Below, piece after piece: positions 53,150 through 62,521 of a stretch of DNA of 64,000 nucleotides. The position numbers and the translations under genes were made by a program. How positions within the stretch are numbered: the stretch's first letter is position 1; each line of letters begins with the position of its first letter. The DNA is from Bradyrhizobium xenonodulans. GTDB taxonomy: Bacteria > Pseudomonadota > Alphaproteobacteria > Rhizobiales > Xanthobacteraceae. The notes below the pieces were generated by a model. It ran no database searches. It saw nothing but the letters and a program-made list of their open reading frames with translations, and was not told the origin of the DNA. The stretch spans positions 1,456,501 to 1,520,500 of the forward strand of contig NZ_CP089391.1 of assembly GCF_027594865.1 (NCBI RefSeq). The letters run 5' to 3'.

Positions 53150-54382
53150 ATGCGCAAGCTCACTTTGGCCATTGCCGTGATCGCCCCGATGCTCGGTCAT
53201 GCCGCGTCGGCCGAGGACACCATCAAGATCGGCTACATCGATCCGCTCTCGGGCGGCGGCGCCAGCGTCGGCGAAGGTGGTTTGAAGACATTCCAGTATC
53301 TGGCCGACGAGCTCAACGCCAAGGGCGGCATCCTCGGCAAGAAGATCGAGATCGTTCCGCTCGACAACAAGACCAATCCGCAGGAGAGCCTGGTGCAGGC
53401 CCAGAAGGCGATCGACGCCGGGGTCCACTACATCACGCAGGGCAACGGCTCGTCCGTCGCCGCGGCGCTGTCCGACTTCGTCACCAAGAACAACACGCGC
53501 AATCCCGGCAAGGAAGTCCTGTACTTCAACTACGCCGCCGTCGATCCGAGCCTGACCAACGAGAAGTGCAGCTTCTGGCACTTCCGCTGGGATGCGAGCT
53601 CCGACATCAAGATGGAGGCGCTCACCAGCTACATGAAGGACATCGCCTCGATCAAGAAGGTGTACCTGATCAACCAGGACTATTCCTTCGGCCAGTCTGT
53701 CCGCTCCGACGCGCGCAAGATGCTCGGCGCCAAGCGGCCCGACATCCAGATCGTCGGCGACGAGCTGCATCCGCTGCTGAAGGTCACGGACTTCTCGCCC
53801 TACATCGCCAAGATCAAGGCCTCCGGCGCCGACAGCGTCGTTACCGGCAATTGGGGCCAGGACATCGCGCTGCTGCTCAAGGCCGCTGCCGATGCCGGTC
53901 TGAAGGTCAACTGGTACACCTACTATGCCGGCGGCGCCGGCGGTCCGACCGCGATCAAGCAGACCGGTCTCGATCACCAGGTCTTCCAGATCACCGAGGG
54001 TTTTGCCAATTCGGGCCACCAGGCCGCGATGGACTTCGAGAAGTCCTTCCGCGCCAAGGCCGGCCTGTCGCTGTGGTATCCGCGTGCGGTCAACGAGATG
54101 CGCATGTTCAAGGCCGCGGCCGAGAAGGCCAACTCCATCGAGCCGGTGAAGGTGGCGGCGGCGCTCGAGGACCTGAAGTTCGAGGTTCTCGACGGCGGCC
54201 AGGGCCTCATGCGCAAGGACGACCACCAGTTCTTCCAGCCGATCTACATCTCTTCCTTCGGCAAGCTCGCCGCCAACGAGCCGTTCGACGAGGAGAGCAC
54301 CGGCTGGGGCTGGCACCTCGTCTCCAAGATCGACACGCCGCAGGCCATGGTCTCCACGACCTGCAAGATGGTGCGGCCGTAA
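53150..54382 (+). CDS. ABC transporter, branched-chain amino acid-type binding protein
   Basis: A 410-residue family 5 (LivJ-like) periplasmic binding protein. The signal peptide ends near ASA-E (about residue 21). It has IGYIDPLSGGGASVGE and the usual two-lobe layout. Proteins of this family in Bradyrhizobium bind amino acids, aromatic acids or other carboxylates. A GAGGAAAC site precedes the ATG at 53150. A hairpin in the gap to livH likely sets a higher level of this protein than of the permeases. Confidence 0.9.
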   Translation: MRKLTLAIAVIAPMLGHAASAEDTIKIGYIDPLSGGGASVGEGGLKTFQYLADELNAKGGILGKKIEIVPLDNKTNPQESLVQAQKAIDAGVHYITQGNGSSVAAALSDFVTKNNTRNPGKEVLYFNYAAVDPSLTNEKCSFWHFRWDASSDIKMEALTSYMKDIASIKKVYLINQDYSFGQSVRSDARKMLGAKRPDIQIVGDELHPLLKVTDFSPYIAKIKASGADSVVTGNWGQDIALLLKAAADAGLKVNWYTYYAGGAGGPTAIKQTGLDHQVFQITEGFANSGHQAAMDFEKSFRAKAGLSLWYPRAVNEMRMFKAAAEKANSIEPVKVAAALEDLKFEVLDGGQGLMRKDDHQFFQPIYISSFGKLAANEPFDEESTGWGWHLVSKIDTPQAMVSTTCKMVRP

Positions 54383-54400
54383 TCACGACATCCGTCGTTG

Positions 54401-54426
54401 TCCCGCGGCCGTCATCGGTCGCGGGA
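54401..54426 (+). promoter_or_regulatory. Intra-operon hairpin between livJ- and livH-like genes
   Basis: TCCCGCG...CGCGGGA with an inner CCG/CGG pair and one G-T bulge pair, 18 bases after the binding protein stop. Such hairpins often protect the binding-protein message from decay or partly stop transcription so that the binding protein is made in excess. Confidence 0.55.
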
Positions 54427-54501
54427 AGGCGGCGGCCGGAATGCATTTGATTGGGCGATGTTCACCGGGACCATCGGGCCCCGGATGGAGACGAGTGCGC
54501 T

Positions 54502-55449
54502 GTGCTTGAACTGATTGTCATTTCGACCCTCAACGGCGTGCTGTTCGGCATGCTGCTCTTCCTGCTGTCGAGCGGGCTCACCGTCATCTTCAGCATGATG
54601 GGCGTGCTCAACTTCGCCCATGCCAGCTTCTACATGCTCGGCGCCTTCTTCGGCTTCCAGCTCACCAAGTGGATCGGCTTCTGGCCGGCGCTGGTGCTGG
54701 CGCCGCTGCTGGTCGGCGCCATCGGCATGGCGGTGGAGCGCTACGGCCTGCGCAACACCCACAAGCACGGCCATGTCGCGGAATTGCTGCTGACCTTCGG
54801 TCTGGCGTTTGCGATCGAAGAGATCGTGTCGATGATCTGGGGCAAGAGCCCGGTCGATTACCGCGTGCCGGCGCTGCTCGACTTCCCGGCCTTCACGATC
54901 TTCTCGACCAACTATCCCGCCTACAAGATCTTCATGCTGGCCGTGTCGGTCGTGATCTTCGTGGCGCTGCTGATCGTGCTCAAGCGCACCCGCGTCGGCC
55001 TGATCGTGCAGGCGGCGCTGACCCATCCGCACATGGTCGGGCATCTCGGCCACAATGTCGGGCGCGTCTTCATGGTGGTGTTCGGCGTCGGCAGCGCGCT
55101 GGCCGGCCTTGCCGGCGTCATCGCGGGACCTGCGCTGGTGACGCAGTCCGACATGGCCGCGGCGCTCGGGCCCATCCTGTTCGTCGTCATCGTGTTCGGC
55201 GGCCTCGGCTCCTTGCCCGGCGCCTTCGTCGCCTCGCTGGTGATCGGCCTGGTACAGACCTTTGCGGTGGCGCTGAACGGCTCGCTGGCGAGTGCGTTCG
55301 GGCCGCTCGATCCGTCGACCGGACCGTCCGTCCTCACCGACATCTGGAACGTCACCATCGCGCAGGTCGCGCCGATCGTTCCCTATATGCTGCTGGTGCT
55401 CATTCTGATCGTTCGCCCCATGGGCCTGATGGGGACGCGCGAGTCATGA
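54502..55449 (+). CDS. livH: Branched-chain amino acid-type ABC permease (LivH-like)
   Basis: A 315-residue permease with about eight hydrophobic segments and the LivH patterns SGLTVIFSMMGVLNFAHASF and FGGLGSLPGAFVASL. The GTG at 54502 is chosen as start because it falls just before the first membrane segment; an upstream ATG at 54451 would add an odd polar extension. It overlaps livM by 4 bases. Confidence 0.88.
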   Translation: MLELIVISTLNGVLFGMLLFLLSSGLTVIFSMMGVLNFAHASFYMLGAFFGFQLTKWIGFWPALVLAPLLVGAIGMAVERYGLRNTHKHGHVAELLLTFGLAFAIEEIVSMIWGKSPVDYRVPALLDFPAFTIFSTNYPAYKIFMLAVSVVIFVALLIVLKRTRVGLIVQAALTHPHMVGHLGHNVGRVFMVVFGVGSALAGLAGVIAGPALVTQSDMAAALGPILFVVIVFGGLGSLPGAFVASLVIGLVQTFAVALNGSLASAFGPLDPSTGPSVLTDIWNVTIAQVAPIVPYMLLVLILIVRPMGLMGTRES

Positions 55450-56738
55450 CGAGTGCAACGACTTCGACATCGAAGGCGACGGCCAAGCCCGCCGGCGGCA
55501 GCCTGCGCTTCTACGGCGTCTGGCTGATCGGCATCGCCGCGCTGATCGTCCTACCCATGATCTTCTCCTCCGGCGGCTCGCTGACGTCGTTCAGCCTGAT
55601 CGGCATCGCGATCGTCTTCGCGCTCTCCTACAACATCCTGCTCGGCCAGACCGGCCTGCTGTCGTTCGGCCACGCCGTTCACTACGGTCTCGGCGGCTTC
55701 GCCGCCACCCACATGATGAACGCGGTGGTCTCGCACGGCTGGCCGATCCCGCTGCCGTTCATCCCGCTGTTCGGCGGCATCGGCGGTCTCGTGTTTGCGA
55801 TCATCATCGGCTGGGTCATGACCAAGCGCGCCGGCACCGTGTTCGCGATGATCTCGCTCGGCATCGGCGAATTGGTGGCGTCGTCCTCGCTGATCCTGCG
55901 CTCGGTGTTCGGCGGCGAAGCGGGCATCACGACGGATCGCACCGCCTTGCCGAAGATGCTCGGCTGGTCGTTCGGGCCGCAGCTTCAGGTCTATTACCTC
56001 ATCGCGTTCTGGCTGGTGCTGTCGGCGATCGCGATGTACGCGCTGACCCGGACGCCGCTGGGACGGATCAGCAACGCCGTCCGCGACAATCCCGAACGCG
56101 TCCAGTTCATCGGCTACGATCCTCACGTGGTTCGCTATCTTGCCTTCTGCTTTGCCGGGTTCTTCGCCGGCGTTGCCGGCGGGCTTGCCGCGATCAATTT
56201 CGAGATCGCCAATTCCGCCTATCTCGGCGCGATCCAGTCCGGCCTCGTGCTGTTCTCGACCTTCATCGGTGGCGTCGCTTATTTCTTCGGCCCGATCCTC
56301 GGCGCGATCCTGGTGACCTATCTCCAGCTCGGGCTGACCAGTGTGACCAGCGTCTGGCAGCTCTATTTCGGCATCATCTTCATCGGCATCGTGATGTTCT
56401 CGCCGGGCGGCATCGCCGGCCTGTTGATGATGCACCGGCCGCTGGTTCGCGCCGGAACGCTGTGGACGGTGATCCCGTCCTATCTCGTCGCTGTCGTGCC
56501 GACCCTGGCGCTCGCCTGCGGAATCATCCTCACCATCGAGACGGTCGCGCGCTATGCGGGCGGCGAGTCCATCAACCTGTTCGGCATCGGATTCAACCCG
56601 AAATCGCCGGTGACATGGATAGCCGCGGCGGTTCTCGTTGTCGGCGGCGCGTTCGTTGCAAAGCTGACCTGGCGGCGGATCGCGGACGCGTGGGACAGGG
56701 CTGCGACGGTCGCCCGTGACCGGGGGTATCTGGCATGA
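55446..56738 (+). CDS. livM: Branched-chain amino acid-type ABC permease (LivM-like) with extended C-terminus
   Basis: A 430-residue permease. The core LivM sequence (YNILLGQTGLLSFGHA and FAGVAGGLAAI) ends near residue 330. About 100 further residues contain two extra predicted membrane segments (near residues 342-364 and 392-410) and a basic tail, which standard LivM proteins of 330 or so residues lack. It forms the membrane channel with LivH. Confidence 0.88.
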   Translation: MTSATTSTSKATAKPAGGSLRFYGVWLIGIAALIVLPMIFSSGGSLTSFSLIGIAIVFALSYNILLGQTGLLSFGHAVHYGLGGFAATHMMNAVVSHGWPIPLPFIPLFGGIGGLVFAIIIGWVMTKRAGTVFAMISLGIGELVASSSLILRSVFGGEAGITTDRTALPKMLGWSFGPQLQVYYLIAFWLVLSAIAMYALTRTPLGRISNAVRDNPERVQFIGYDPHVVRYLAFCFAGFFAGVAGGLAAINFEIANSAYLGAIQSGLVLFSTFIGGVAYFFGPILGAILVTYLQLGLTSVTSVWQLYFGIIFIGIVMFSPGGIAGLLMMHRPLVRAGTLWTVIPSYLVAVVPTLALACGIILTIETVARYAGGESINLFGIGFNPKSPVTWIAAAVLVVGGAFVAKLTWRRIADAWDRAATVARDRGYLA

Positions 56739-57487
56739 CCGCAGCAGCCATCGAAGTCCGCGCCGTCGAAAAGCGTTTTGGCAATGTCGGCATCATCCGC
56801 GACCTCAACTTAAGCGTCGCGCAAGGCGAACGTCACGCCATCATCGGTCCGAACGGCGCCGGCAAGTCCACGACGTTCAACCTCATCAGCGGCCACATCA
56901 AGCCGACCGCGGGCGAGGTGAAGCTGAACGGCGACGTGATCTCCGGCCTGCGGCCGTTCGAGATCAACCGGCGCGGCCTGTCGCGCTCGTTCCAGGTGAC
57001 CAACGTGTTCGCGCGCATGTCGGTCTGGGAGAACGTGCGCTGCGCCGTGCTGTGGGCGACGGGACATCGCTATGCCTTCTGGAAGAACGTCGACAGCCTT
57101 CCCGAGGTGCGCGAGCGCACCGCGCAAATCCTCGACGACATCCATCTGACGCATCGGCGGGATGTTCCGGCGGGACTTCTGACTTACGCCGAGCAGCGCG
57201 AACTCGAGATCGGCATCACCATCGCAAGCGGTGCCACCGTCGTGATGCTGGACGAGCCGACCGCCGGCATGAGCCACGCCGAAACCGACCGCGCGGTGGC
57301 GCTGATCCGCCGGCTGACCGAGGGCAAGACGCTCGTGATCGTCGAGCACGACATGAGCGTCGTGTTCGGCCTTGCCGACCGCATCTCGGTTCTCGTTTAC
57401 GGCCACATCATCGCCTCGGGCACGCCGGAACAGATCCGAAGTGATCCGAAGGTCAAGGAAGCCTATCTCGGCGAGGAAGCGCACTGA
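56735..57487 (+). CDS. livG: Branched-chain amino acid-type ABC ATPase (LivG-like)
   Basis: A 250-residue ATPase with a normal Walker A GPNGAGKST, a Q-loop in FQVTNVF and Walker B VVMLDEPTAGMSH. The signature segment is altered: where LSxGxxR is expected it reads LTYAEQRELEIG, as seen in some LivG-like subunits. It overlaps livM by 4 bases and livF by 1 base. Confidence 0.9.
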   Translation: MTAAAIEVRAVEKRFGNVGIIRDLNLSVAQGERHAIIGPNGAGKSTTFNLISGHIKPTAGEVKLNGDVISGLRPFEINRRGLSRSFQVTNVFARMSVWENVRCAVLWATGHRYAFWKNVDSLPEVRERTAQILDDIHLTHRRDVPAGLLTYAEQRELEIGITIASGATVVMLDEPTAGMSHAETDRAVALIRRLTEGKTLVIVEHDMSVVFGLADRISVLVYGHIIASGTPEQIRSDPKVKEAYLGEEAH

Positions 57488-58182
57488 TGCTCGAGGTCAG
57501 GGATCTCCACGCCTATTACGGCAAGAGCCACATCCTTCAGGGCGTCGACCTCGACGTCGCCGCAGGCGAGGTGGTGAGCCTGCTCGGCCGCAACGGCGTC
57601 GGCCGCTCCACCACGGTCAAGGCGATCATGGGCGAGGTCGCGCCGCAGGGCACGATCCGCTTCAAGGGCAAGGACATCGCGGGCCTTCCCAGCTACAAGA
57701 TCGCGCGCCTCGGCCTCGGCTATGTTCCTGAACATCGCGACATCTTCCCGAGCCTGACCGTGCGCCAGAACCTCCTGCTCGGCGTCAAGGACACGCGCCG
57801 TCCCGGCAAGTGGCGGCTGCAGGACATGCTCGACATGTTCCCCAATCTCGCCGCGCGCGCCGATACGGCCGCGGGCGTGCTGTCCGGCGGCGAGAAGCAG
57901 ATGCTCACCACTTGTCGCACGCTGATGGGCGATCCTGATTTGATCATGATCGACGAGCCGACCGAAGGTCTGGCACCGCTGATCGTGCAGCAGGTCGGCG
58001 ATCTCATCGCGCGCATCGCACAGGCCGGCGTCGCGATCCTGCTCGTCGAGCAGAAGCTGTCGATCGCGATGCGTATCTCCAAGCGCGTCTACATCATGGG
58101 CCATGGCCGCGTCGTGTTCGAGGGCACGCCGGACGCGCTCAAGGCCAATGCCGCCGTGCGCCAGGAGTGGCTCGAGGTCTGA
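57487..58182 (+). CDS. livF: Branched-chain amino acid-type ABC ATPase (LivF-like) with Arg in Walker A
   Basis: A 231-residue ATPase of the LivF type. The Walker A loop reads GRNGVGRSTT, so residue 40 is Arg where Lys is normally required for ATP binding; the codon is CGC at 57604-57606. The rest looks functional: signature LSGGEKQM, Walker B IMIDEPTEGLAP and a Glu that could act as base. The other half-site ATPase (LivG) is normal, so the pair may have one active and one impaired site. Confidence 0.88.
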   Translation: MLEVRDLHAYYGKSHILQGVDLDVAAGEVVSLLGRNGVGRSTTVKAIMGEVAPQGTIRFKGKDIAGLPSYKIARLGLGYVPEHRDIFPSLTVRQNLLLGVKDTRRPGKWRLQDMLDMFPNLAARADTAAGVLSGGEKQMLTTCRTLMGDPDLIMIDEPTEGLAPLIVQQVGDLIARIAQAGVAILLVEQKLSIAMRISKRVYIMGHGRVVFEGTPDALKANAAVRQEWLEV

Positions 58183-58333
58183 CGTCGCCTCGAGGTGATG
58201 CACCCATCAAACAGAACGGCTGCAGGCTGCGTATACGCATTTGAATTAATCACGACATCTCACGCGTCGCAATCGAGGTATTGTCGTGCTCGTCGGGCCC
58301 GCACTTGTTTCCTCCAACGATAGTGAAGCGACG

Positions 58334-59527
58334 ATGACAGCGACAGGTCCCCTCAGCGGCATCCGCGTTCTCGACCTGACCAGCGTGCTGTTCGGTCCCT
58401 ATGCCGCGCAGATGCTCGGCGATTGGGGCGCCGATGTCATCAAGATCGAGCCGCCCGCGGGCGATACCTGGCGTTACACCGGGGTGTTCCGGAACCGCGG
58501 CATGAGCGGCCAGTTCATGGCGGTCAACCGCAACAAGCGCAGCCTCGCGCTCGACCTGAAGCATCCGGACGGCAAGGCCGCATTGGCGAAACTGATCCCG
58601 ACCGTCGATGCGCTCGTCACCAATGTGCGCCCCGCCGCGATGGCGCGGCTCGGCTTCGGTTACGAGGCCTGTGCCAAGCTCAATCCGCGGCTGATCTATG
58701 CTGCCGCCACCGGCTTCGGCCAGGATGGCCCGTGGGCGGCGCGGCCCGCCTTCGACGAGATCATCCAGGCCGCGTCAGGCCTTGCGTCCGCGATCGGATC
58801 TGACGAGGAGCCGGCATTCGTCCCGAGCCTGATCGGCGACAAGATCTGCGCCATGGCAATGGTCGGCGCGGTGTCTGCGGCCTTGTTCCGGCGCGAGCGC
58901 ACCCGGCAGGGCCAGATGGTCGAGGTGCCGATGCTGGAAACCATTGCCGGCTTCAACAGCATCGAGATGCTGGGCGGCCACGCCTTCGATCCGCCGATCG
59001 GTCCGGCCGGCTACAAGCGGATGAAGAACAGGCGCCCGGTAAAGACGAAAGACGGCTGGCTGACCATGCTGCCGTACTCCGGGGACAATTGGTGCGCCTT
59101 CTTCGAGGCGGTCGGCCGCCCCGAGCTGATCGAGGAACTGGGGGTGCGCGATCCCGTGCTGCGCTCGCAGAACATCGACAAGGTCTACGATCGCATGAGC
59201 GAGATCGGGCCGACCCGCACCACCGCGGAGTGGGAGGAGTTGCTGCTGCGGCTCGACGTGCCGCACACCGCCTTCGCCCGGCTCACGGAGATCGGCGAGC
59301 AGCCGCATCTCGCCGCCGTCGGATTGTTCGCCGATATCGATCATCCCACGGAAGGGCGTATTCGGCAGGCGCGCCCGGCGACAAAATTCTCCGAAAGCCC
59401 GGCCGGCATTCATCGCATGGCGCCGCGCCTCGGCGAGCATTCACGCGAGGTGCTGCGCGAAGCCGGCCTCAGTGAAGCGGAGATCCAGGCGGCGATCGAC
59501 AGCAAGGCGGTTGGCGTTGCGTCGTAG
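58334..59527 (+). CDS. Class III CoA-transferase (CaiB/BaiF family)
   Basis: A 397-residue CoA-transferase of the formyl-CoA transferase type. It starts with GIRVLDLTSVLFGPYAAQMLGDWGAD and has the likely catalytic Asp 141 in AFDEIIQAASG. These enzymes move CoA between carboxylates in carnitine, oxalate or aromatic acid pathways. It follows the livF gene by 151 bases in the same direction, so it may activate the acid brought in by that transporter; this is inference. The ATG at 58334 fits the family start better than one at 58286. Confidence 0.88.
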   Translation: MTATGPLSGIRVLDLTSVLFGPYAAQMLGDWGADVIKIEPPAGDTWRYTGVFRNRGMSGQFMAVNRNKRSLALDLKHPDGKAALAKLIPTVDALVTNVRPAAMARLGFGYEACAKLNPRLIYAAATGFGQDGPWAARPAFDEIIQAASGLASAIGSDEEPAFVPSLIGDKICAMAMVGAVSAALFRRERTRQGQMVEVPMLETIAGFNSIEMLGGHAFDPPIGPAGYKRMKNRRPVKTKDGWLTMLPYSGDNWCAFFEAVGRPELIEELGVRDPVLRSQNIDKVYDRMSEIGPTRTTAEWEELLLRLDVPHTAFARLTEIGEQPHLAAVGLFADIDHPTEGRIRQARPATKFSESPAGIHRMAPRLGEHSREVLREAGLSEAEIQAAIDSKAVGVAS

Positions 59528-59635
59528 CCTGTTCATGAATCGATCGCGTGACACAATTCTCTGTGATTATGGTCACATCCTGCTGCCCTGATTGGGCTTA
59601 GGATGGGGTCCGTTCATCAACGCCATGATACGACC

Positions 59636-59854
59636 ATGACCACCACCGACCTTGCCTTCGTTTTGCGCAAGCTGGGTTTTGCAGCAGCCCTCATCTGCGT
59701 CCTTCTCGGCCTTACGGTCTTTGTCGTGTTGCTGGTGAGGGAGCATGAACCGGCCGGGCAAGCCGCCTTGCGTGCTCTGCCCCTCCTGGTCTTTGCGCTG
59801 TTCGGCATGTTCGGCGCTGCAATGACGCGGCTGATCGGGCGCCGAACCCATTAA
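59636..59854 (+). CDS. Small membrane protein (72 aa)
   Basis: A 72-residue protein from the ATG at 59636 with two predicted membrane helices (about residues 14-34 and 48-66) and a short polar turn holding VREHEPAGQ. The end is RLIGRRTH, so a positive-inside rule would keep both ends in the cytoplasm. The family is not recognised. A start at 59603 would add 11 polar residues. Confidence 0.6.
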   Translation: MTTTDLAFVLRKLGFAAALICVLLGLTVFVVLLVREHEPAGQAALRALPLLVFALFGMFGAAMTRLIGRRTH

Positions 59855-60069
59855 CCGGACATTCTGCCGCAGCGATTCGCCGCCAGCTCCCGGCCAGCCT
59901 CGGCCTTGGGGCACCTTCCGCCTGTGCAAGCCGTCGTATATGAGAGATTTGCCGCCGGACCGGACCGAATATCGCCGGATACGGAACGCAAGGTGGCTGC
60001 GATTTCTTAATCTAGAGACCGCAATTTAATCGACTGAAGGCGCGGACTGGTACTGGACCGGGGAATGGC

Positions 60070-61632
60070 ATGAAAGACCTGATGACGACGGCGCAATCCA
60101 CCACGGCGATGCGGCGTTGGCGGCCTCCCGGACTCGTTGCGCTGGCTACGGCCCTGGCCCTGACGGCGCTGACCGGCAGCGCCGAGGCGGCCAAGCAGGC
60201 CCGCCAGCCGGTCGAGGCCGTGGCGCCGCGCGAAGCCGGTGAGCCGATCATGGCGATCGTGTCGATCAAGAGCCAGCAGGTCACTTTCTACGATGCCGAG
60301 GGCTGGATCCTGCGCGCACCGGTCTCGACCGGCACCACCGGCCGCGAGACGCCGGCCGGCGTCTTCGCCATCGTCGAGAAGGACAAGGACCACCGCTCGA
60401 CCATGTACGACGATGCCTGGATGCCGAACATGCAGCGCATCACCTGGAACGGCATCGCGCTCCACGGCGGGCCGCTGCCCGGCTATGCCGCCTCGCACGG
60501 CTGCGTGCGCATGCCCTTCGGCTTTGCCGAGGGCCTGTTCGACAAGACGAACATCGGGATGCGCGTGATCATCTCGCCGAACGATGCCGCGCCCATCGAT
60601 TTCTCCCATCCTTCGTTGTTCGTCCCGAAGCGCGAGGCCATCGCGACCGCGCCCGGCCGGATCGACAAGCTCTCCGGCGAGGCCGAGGAGGCCATCCTCG
60701 CCGCTGACGAGGCCAAGAAGGCCGCTGCAGTGGCCGCGAAAGAAGCCGCCTCGCTCCCCACCTCGTTGCGCAAGCTGGAACAGCAGAAGGCCAAGGCCGA
60801 TGCCGAGCTTGCTTTCGCCGACAAGAAGCTCGCGTCCGCCAAGACCGATCAAGCGCGGGCGCAGGCCGAGGACGTGAAGCAGAAGGCCGCAGGGAAAGCT
60901 GCCGATGCAGCAACGCAGCTCGATGCCGCCAGGGCCGCCGCACAGCCCAAGCGCGACGCCGTCGCCGCCACGAAGGAAGCAGCCAAGCTCGCGGCGACCA
61001 AAAAGGCCGACGCCGTGAAGGCAGCGACCGACGCCAAGCTCGCACTCGAGCCGGTCTCGGTCTATATCAGCCGCGCGACGCAGAAGCTCTATGTGCGGCG
61101 GAACACGCACAAGCCGGCGCCGGATGGTGGCGGAGAGGTGTTCGACACCAGTATCGAGGTGCCTGTCACCATCCGCAATCCCGACCAGCCGCTCGGCACG
61201 CATATCTTCACGGCGATGGCGAAGACCGATACCGGCCTGCGCTGGAGCGTCGTCACGATCGACAACGGCGACGATGCCAAGAACGCGCTCGACCGCATCG
61301 CCATCCCGCAGGAGGTGTGGGACCGCATCGGGCCGACCGCGCTGCCGCGCTCCTCGATCGTCATCTCGGACGAGCCGCTGAGTGCCGAAACCAACTACCG
61401 CACCGAGTTCGTCGCTGTGCTGAGCAACCAGCCGCAGGGCGGCTTCATCACCCGCAAGCCGACCGCGCCTCCGATGGACGTTGCCAGCGATGACGGCTGG
61501 GACAATGGCGGCAATGGCTTCGGCTTCTTCTTCCAGCAGCGCGATCCGTACCAGCAGCAGGCCAATCCGCGCCGGCGCGGCCAGTATCAGTACTATCAGC
61601 CGGCGCAGCCGATGCAGCGAAGCTTCTGGTAA
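60070..61632 (+). CDS. L,D-transpeptidase (YkuD) with coiled-coil linker
   Basis: A 520-residue exported protein. A signal-like segment at about residues 20-40 precedes a YkuD domain (about 58-170) with H132 in LHGG and the catalytic motif SHGCVRM (H143, C145, R147), which builds 3-3 cross-links or attaches proteins to peptidoglycan. An Ala/Lys/Asp-rich coiled coil follows (about 195-325). The region 328-450 resembles a second YkuD fold (VSVYISRATQKLYV start) but has no SHGC. The tail is rich in Gln and Tyr. Confidence 0.82.
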   Translation: MKDLMTTAQSTTAMRRWRPPGLVALATALALTALTGSAEAAKQARQPVEAVAPREAGEPIMAIVSIKSQQVTFYDAEGWILRAPVSTGTTGRETPAGVFAIVEKDKDHRSTMYDDAWMPNMQRITWNGIALHGGPLPGYAASHGCVRMPFGFAEGLFDKTNIGMRVIISPNDAAPIDFSHPSLFVPKREAIATAPGRIDKLSGEAEEAILAADEAKKAAAVAAKEAASLPTSLRKLEQQKAKADAELAFADKKLASAKTDQARAQAEDVKQKAAGKAADAATQLDAARAAAQPKRDAVAATKEAAKLAATKKADAVKAATDAKLALEPVSVYISRATQKLYVRRNTHKPAPDGGGEVFDTSIEVPVTIRNPDQPLGTHIFTAMAKTDTGLRWSVVTIDNGDDAKNALDRIAIPQEVWDRIGPTALPRSSIVISDEPLSAETNYRTEFVAVLSNQPQGGFITRKPTAPPMDVASDDGWDNGGNGFGFFFQQRDPYQQQANPRRRGQYQYYQPAQPMQRSFW

Positions 61633-61635
61633 GGC

Positions 61636-61653
61636 GCGGGCCTCGAAGCCCGC
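61636..61653. terminator. Hairpin terminator between convergent genes
   Basis: GCGGGC (61636-61641) and GCCCGC (61648-61653) with a 6-base loop, filling the gap between the L,D-transpeptidase stop (61632) and the stop of the minus-strand methyltransferase (61656). Confidence 0.6.
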
Positions 61654-61655
61654 CC

Positions 61656-62468
61656 CTACGGTCGCGCTTCGATCACGATCGCCTGGATCTTGCCCTCGAC
61701 CGCACCGGATCCGTGGCGCGTTCGCAGCGCTTCGGCGACGAAGTCGGTTGCAGCCTGAAGCTTGCTGGCATCCCTGGCTTCGATCTCGCTGCGCAGCGGC
61801 GTGCCCTGGCAGAGCGCGATCGCGACATACTCGGCCGACGGCGCGCGGCTGATCTCGGATCGTGTTTCGATCGAGATGTCGCGGAAGCCCGCGCGTTCGA
61901 GGTCGGATTTGATGACGGCCTTGTCGTGATAGCCGTGCGGCGTCCGGATCATGAAACGGGGCGGATCATCGGGAAACATCCTGCCGAGCGTGACCGTCGC
62001 CTCATGCGTGAGCACATTGTCCTCGATGCGATCCCAGACGTTGAACACGAACGCGCCGTCGCCCTTCAGGACGCGCTTCACTTCGCCGTATGCCTTGACG
62101 CGGTCCGGAAAGAACATCGCGCCGAACTGGCAGCAGACCAGGTCGAACTCGGCGTCGCCGAACGGCAGCGCCATTGCGTCCGCCTGCCGCCAAACGATGC
62201 GATCATCCTCCGCCTGACGCTGCGCCGCGACCGCAAGCATCGGCTCGTTGAGGTCGGTCGCGACATAGCGGACGCCGCGCGGCAGCGCCGCCGCCACTGC
62301 GCGCGTCACCGCGCCGGTGCCGGCTGCGATCTCGAGCAGCACGGAAGGCGAACGCGCCGCGACATGTCTTGCGATGTCGTCGGCATAAGCGGAGAAGATC
62401 ATCGGGACGAGATACTCGTCGTAGATCTTCGGAATCGAGCCGGCAAAAACCTTGTCAGTGTTGGACAT
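61656..62468 (-). CDS. Class I SAM-dependent methyltransferase
   Basis: A 270-residue methyltransferase of the UbiE/Methyltransf_11 type. It has the SAM-binding motif LLEIAAGTGAVTRAV, an acidic residue in VATDLNEPML and the DLVCCQFGAMFFPDRVKAYGEVKRVLKGDG segment (the long C-terminal helix). The substrate is unknown. The stop is just past a shared hairpin. Upstream lies the WD40 gene on the same strand with 53 bases between. Confidence 0.82.
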   Translation of the reverse strand: MSNTDKVFAGSIPKIYDEYLVPMIFSAYADDIARHVAARSPSVLLEIAAGTGAVTRAVAAALPRGVRYVATDLNEPMLAVAAQRQAEDDRIVWRQADAMALPFGDAEFDLVCCQFGAMFFPDRVKAYGEVKRVLKGDGAFVFNVWDRIEDNVLTHEATVTLGRMFPDDPPRFMIRTPHGYHDKAVIKSDLERAGFRDISIETRSEISRAPSAEYVAIALCQGTPLRSEIEARDASKLQAATDFVAEALRTRHGSGAVEGKIQAIVIEARP

Positions 62469-62521
62469 GCTTGCCTCGCTGAAGGTTCGGACGCGAAGCC
62501 CATTTTACCACAGATCGGCGG

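Noticed and set aside
60660..61040. Repeat-like Ala/Lys-rich DNA in the L,D-transpeptidase gene
   Set aside because: It encodes a coiled coil; the apparent repetition is codon-level low complexity and not a mobile element.
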